Shown: positions 62,701 through 64,000 of the stretch, piece by piece | Layout of the letters: every line of letters begins with the position of its first letter | Numbering within the stretch: the first letter of the stretch is position 1 | Assembly (NCBI RefSeq): GCF_001618685.1 | Contig: NZ_CP014342.1 | Span: forward strand, 1,302,001 to 1,366,000 | Reading direction: 5' to 3' | DNA: 64,000 bases | DNA from: Geobacillus subterraneus | GTDB taxonomy: Bacteria; Bacillota; Bacilli; Bacillales; Anoxybacillaceae | The notes under the pieces: generated by a model | Database searches by the model: none | Seen by the model: the letters and a program-made list of their open reading frames with translations, nothing else | What the model was told of the DNA's origin: nothing | Program-made: the position numbers and the translations under genes

Positions 62701-62952
62701 GAGCGGTTGGCGCAAATTAACGTGTCGCAGGAGAATTTTGATGAAGCGATTTATTGGTGTGATCAAATACTGGCTAGAGACCGTTGTTGGGAAGAAGCCT
62801 ATCGGTTGTTGATGTATTGCTATTATCGGAAAAATAACCGTACTTATGCGGTCAAGCTATATAAAAAATGCTGCGAGCAATTGAAAAACGAGCTTGGTGT
62901 CGAACCGTTGGAAACGACAAAGCAAATGTTTGAAATGATTACAATGAATTGA
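59713..62952 (+). CDS. Large STAND-ATPase regulator with BTAD/SARP-like C-terminus
   Basis: A 1079-residue MalT-like regulator. Order: NTPase with Walker A GPGYGKST (residues 45-52) and Walker B ILVLDDFHLL, a winged-helix-like segment, a long TPR-type helical repeat region (about 350-790), then from about 825 a DNA-binding wHTH of the OmpR/SARP kind (LKVRTLGEFKLFLGQKEVSE, SKILSLLWKDSHEAAAERDF) and a bacterial transcriptional activator domain (YLPDRLYADWCAEERERL, YYRKNNRTYAVKLYKKC, ELGVEPLE). The ribosome site AGAGGGGGGATTG is clear. Such proteins activate catabolic genes on inducer and ATP binding. The target may be the downstream LivJ-type transporter, the ketone-body operon, or remote genes. 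Confidence 0.9.
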   Translation: MNYLSSVIETKFIPPYLKETVIVRPSLMKKLIRMKNYPLTIIHSGPGYGKSTSLALLLSNSYTPFCWYTVSEQDDNFFPFLIHMVYCVRTLFPDFGMELLTVLEQEASSNYDQEKVEFICSKFINEMKALREEFILVLDDFHLLDRSEWISRWMKLFIVHKPANVHLVISSRGRPPWDILETMKVKGEMLEITEKDLVFSREEIDVLFSDSYGIPLDWETVEQIYTMTEGWIIAIQMIWHQMKMKPDYSFSNTQSASMDDLFRFLALEVFFKQPDVVRDFLERTSVFEEFSESVCHLWFSEEDTRYILDYLMRQNLFINPISEGRYRYHALFREFLQSQISKKADVFYHTHQQAADYYIRSQNYEKAILHLLEIKEYERIAVILQPNGRSMLEEGKIETLLKVLLQIPEHVKNQYYMLWFYQGEIYRYRSQYEEALDCYRRMESNAEIKNDGIGIGLGVEGQARVYLDTVQPSKADPLLRKAIVLLDHPHSDQFGGNERKRSLYVLMAENLLNMGNTVDAEKWYLQTKSFEDGTKHLKMIELEARLYLRTGRLKQAKEILKNYREKQNEQLYLSRAHRTSEILLALICVYMGEVEEAKKLAESGILQGIKWKAPFVEACGWMRKGHALQFNHVYEQTMAIHCYETAICMMDDMNISRGKAEPWMGLCLLYGRSGCYDLALECGMRALSETEKVKDIWLSSFILLALGIALYYSGDIQKARQMFHQCLSIFQQCGCQYGLMVSYFWISLLEFEQKNEQAFHASFQQCLHLIDKQDYSFFVEKKTLFGPNDLQSIIPMLMKAKKQGIETHTASRLLERVGMKDVSFHPGYTLKVRTLGEFKLFLGQKEVSEREWKREKAKELFQLFITRRGQLLPRSKILSLLWKDSHEAAAERDFKVALNALNKVIEPHRKARSESFFIERRGVLYGLSSKAVIEIDAVQFQTLIEKGLEERDRDAAAEMLKQGLGLYQGDYLPDRLYADWCAEERERLLLLFLKGAERLAQINVSQENFDEAIYWCDQILARDRCWEEAYRLLMYCYYRKNNRTYAVKLYKKCCEQLKNELGVEPLETTKQMFEMITMN

Positions 62953-63214
62953 CGGCACGTTTGTCTGCGATAATATCGATTTTCACGATGTGTTCATCAT
63001 CTGGGGTTATGGTATACCGCCTCCTTCCTATCTTTCATTGGCATCGCAAGCCTTGTAACGCGTTCAGGGGAGCCTCTTTCAAGGGGCACTGGGTTGTTCT
63101 CCTTGTCCAATGTGGGTGACGTACGTTCAGTCGCTTCCTAGCTCTAGCATATTACGGGCGGGGAGCGTTTTATTTTGGTGCTAGGTGTCGTCAAATCATA
63201 TTTGCCTATGTGTT
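62953..63214. other. Gene-free spacer
   Basis: No gene or known RNA recognised between the regulator and the terminator at 63215. One plus-strand frame immediately after the regulator stop (about 62951-63056) is open for ~35 codons without start or ribosome site. Confidence 0.4.
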
Positions 63215-63239
63215 CCGCCGTTTAGGAGGCGGTTTTTTT
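63215..63239 (+). terminator. Rho-independent terminator
   Basis: CCGCC/GGCGG stem (63215-63232) followed by a run of seven T, about 260 bases after the regulator stop. Confidence 0.75.
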
Positions 63240-63322
63240 GTCGACAGATGTTTGTAACTGAATTGCAACTGTTTTATCTCATAATACATTCAAACGATGT
63301 TAAACCAAAGGGGGAAGGCGAG

Positions 63323-64000
63323 TTGAAAAGAAGGAAAAAATTGTTTAACTGGATGGGGACTCTGGCTGTCGCTGCCCTTTTCTTCGTATCGGCATGTAGC
63401 AGCAAAACAACTGAAGACGATCAAGAGAGTGGGGGAGACACTGTCGGTCAAGGCACAATCAAAATTGGTGTGCTAGCGTCTTTAACAGGTCCGTTGGAGG
63501 CGTATGGAAAACAGACAGTTAATGGATTCGAGTTGGGGCTTGATTATGCGACAAACGGCACTCGAGAAGTAGCGGGCAAAAAAATTAAGGTTATTTACGA
63601 AGATACGGAAACGAAACCAGATACGGCGGTACAAAAGGCAACAAAGCTGTTTGAAGACGACGGTGTAGATATCCTTGTCGGTTCTAGTTCATCAGGCGAT
63701 ACACTTGCTGTTTTGCCGCTTGCGGAAGAATACAAAAAAGTGATGGTCGTTGAACCAGCGGTAGCCGACAGCATCACCGGCGCAAACTGGAATAAGTATA
63801 TTTTCCGCACCGCTAGAAATTCCTCGCAGGATGCGATTGCCGGGGCGCAAGCGATTGCCAAGGAGGGGGGCAAAATTGCTACGCTTGCCCAAGATAATGC
63901 GTTTGGACGTGATGGTGTAGCAGCGTTCAAAAAGGCGGCCGAAAAACTAGGAGCTGATATCGTCTTGGAAGAGTACGCTGATCCGCAAGGGGTGGACTTT
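63323..64000 (+). CDS. LivJ/amide-type ABC solute-binding lipoprotein, cut by window edge
   Basis: The first 226 residues of a family-5-type (branched-chain amino acid / amide / urea or aromatic acid) binding protein. The TTG start follows AAGGGGGAAGG. The signal peptide ends in the lipobox FVSACSSK (cysteine about residue 25), followed by an acidic linker, then the periplasmic-binding fold IKIGVLASLTGPLEAYGKQT, TRKIKVIYEDTE-like segment (VIYEDTETKPDTAVQKAT), LVGSSSSGDTLAVLPLAEEY and YIFRTARNSSQDAIAGAQAI. The gene continues beyond 64000. Its location right after the BTAD regulator makes it a likely target; in related organisms such proteins can bring in aromatic acids, which would fit the aryl-CoA island, but this is speculative. 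Confidence 0.9.
   Translation, partial: MKRRKKLFNWMGTLAVAALFFVSACSSKTTEDDQESGGDTVGQGTIKIGVLASLTGPLEAYGKQTVNGFELGLDYATNGTREVAGKKIKVIYEDTETKPDTAVQKATKLFEDDGVDILVGSSSSGDTLAVLPLAEEYKKVMVVEPAVADSITGANWNKYIFRTARNSSQDAIAGAQAIAKEGGKIATLAQDNAFGRDGVAAFKKAAEKLGADIVLEEYADPQGVDF

Noticed and set aside
1-64000. tRNA, rRNA, prophage or plasmid origin
   Set aside because: No cloverleaf, rRNA signature, phage structural gene or iteron-type origin was recognised on either strand by eye.

Overview
The window looks like a chromosomal segment of a thermophilic Bacillaceae, most likely Geobacillus or a close relative. The signs are strong AGGAGG-type ribosome sites, a T-box-controlled proBA operon, a sporulenol/hopanoid cyclase, a DUF2515 (YppC-like) gene, CcpA-type cre sites, moderately GC-rich genes with many GC-ending codons, and IS200/IS605-type TnpB elements. 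No rRNA, tRNA, CRISPR array or prophage was recognised. All identifications come from reading the sequence; no database search was possible.

Left part (1-23 kb): a T-box leader drives proB-proA on the minus strand, with proA running off the left edge. Next come a decayed IS200/IS605-type element (2.45-2.67 kb), ilvD, and a 3-hydroxyacyl-CoA dehydrogenase plus thiolase that belong functionally with the aryl-CoA genes further right. A gamma-carbonic-anhydrase-like gene and a truncated YqcI/YcgG-like gene follow. At 8.86-10.33 kb lies a TnpB element carrying a divergent ribbon-helix-helix gene and no TnpA. Then come a POT peptide transporter, a ugpCAEB glycerol-3-phosphate-type ABC operon, a heptad-repeat coiled-coil protein, a CapA-like lipoprotein, a class D sortase with its LPKTA substrate, and a type I phosphodiesterase.

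Aryl-CoA island (23.4-33.6 kb, plus 5.0-7.3 kb): a Paa-type multicomponent epoxygenase (paaA, DUF59 paaD, paaB, paaC) with PaaX, an aldehyde dehydrogenase, two almost identical enoyl-CoA hydratases, a benzoate-CoA ligase family enzyme, a 4HBT thioesterase and an MBL hydrolase. PaaD is split: its zinc ribbon is a separate small gene heading the aldehyde dehydrogenase operon. No PaaK, PaaE or fused PaaZ is present, which suggests a benzoyl-CoA-like rather than standard phenylacetate route. Two operon promoters share an ATTATGT-N7-ACGATA motif at the same place.

Middle part (33.6-42.5 kb): an adenine-deaminase-like amidohydrolase, a bile-acid/sodium symporter family protein, an SGNH esterase, a small membrane protein, DUF2515, the triterpene-type cyclase, a small unknown gene with a possible RBS-masking hairpin, and a pterin carbinolamine dehydratase.

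Right part (42.5-64 kb), visibly more AT-rich: first a divergent sugar locus (binding protein and two permeases against a GH3 beta-glucosidase and a very long GH94 phosphorylase) with four GAAACGTTTC operators, two cre sites and a LacI regulator. By gene content this is probably a beta-1,2-gluco-oligosaccharide (sophorose-type) system. Second, a sigma-54 activator followed by a -24/-12 promoter and scoA-scoB-gntP-bdh-thiolase, a 3-hydroxybutyrate/acetoacetate catabolic operon. A 1079-residue STAND-BTAD regulator and a partial LivJ-type binding protein close the window.
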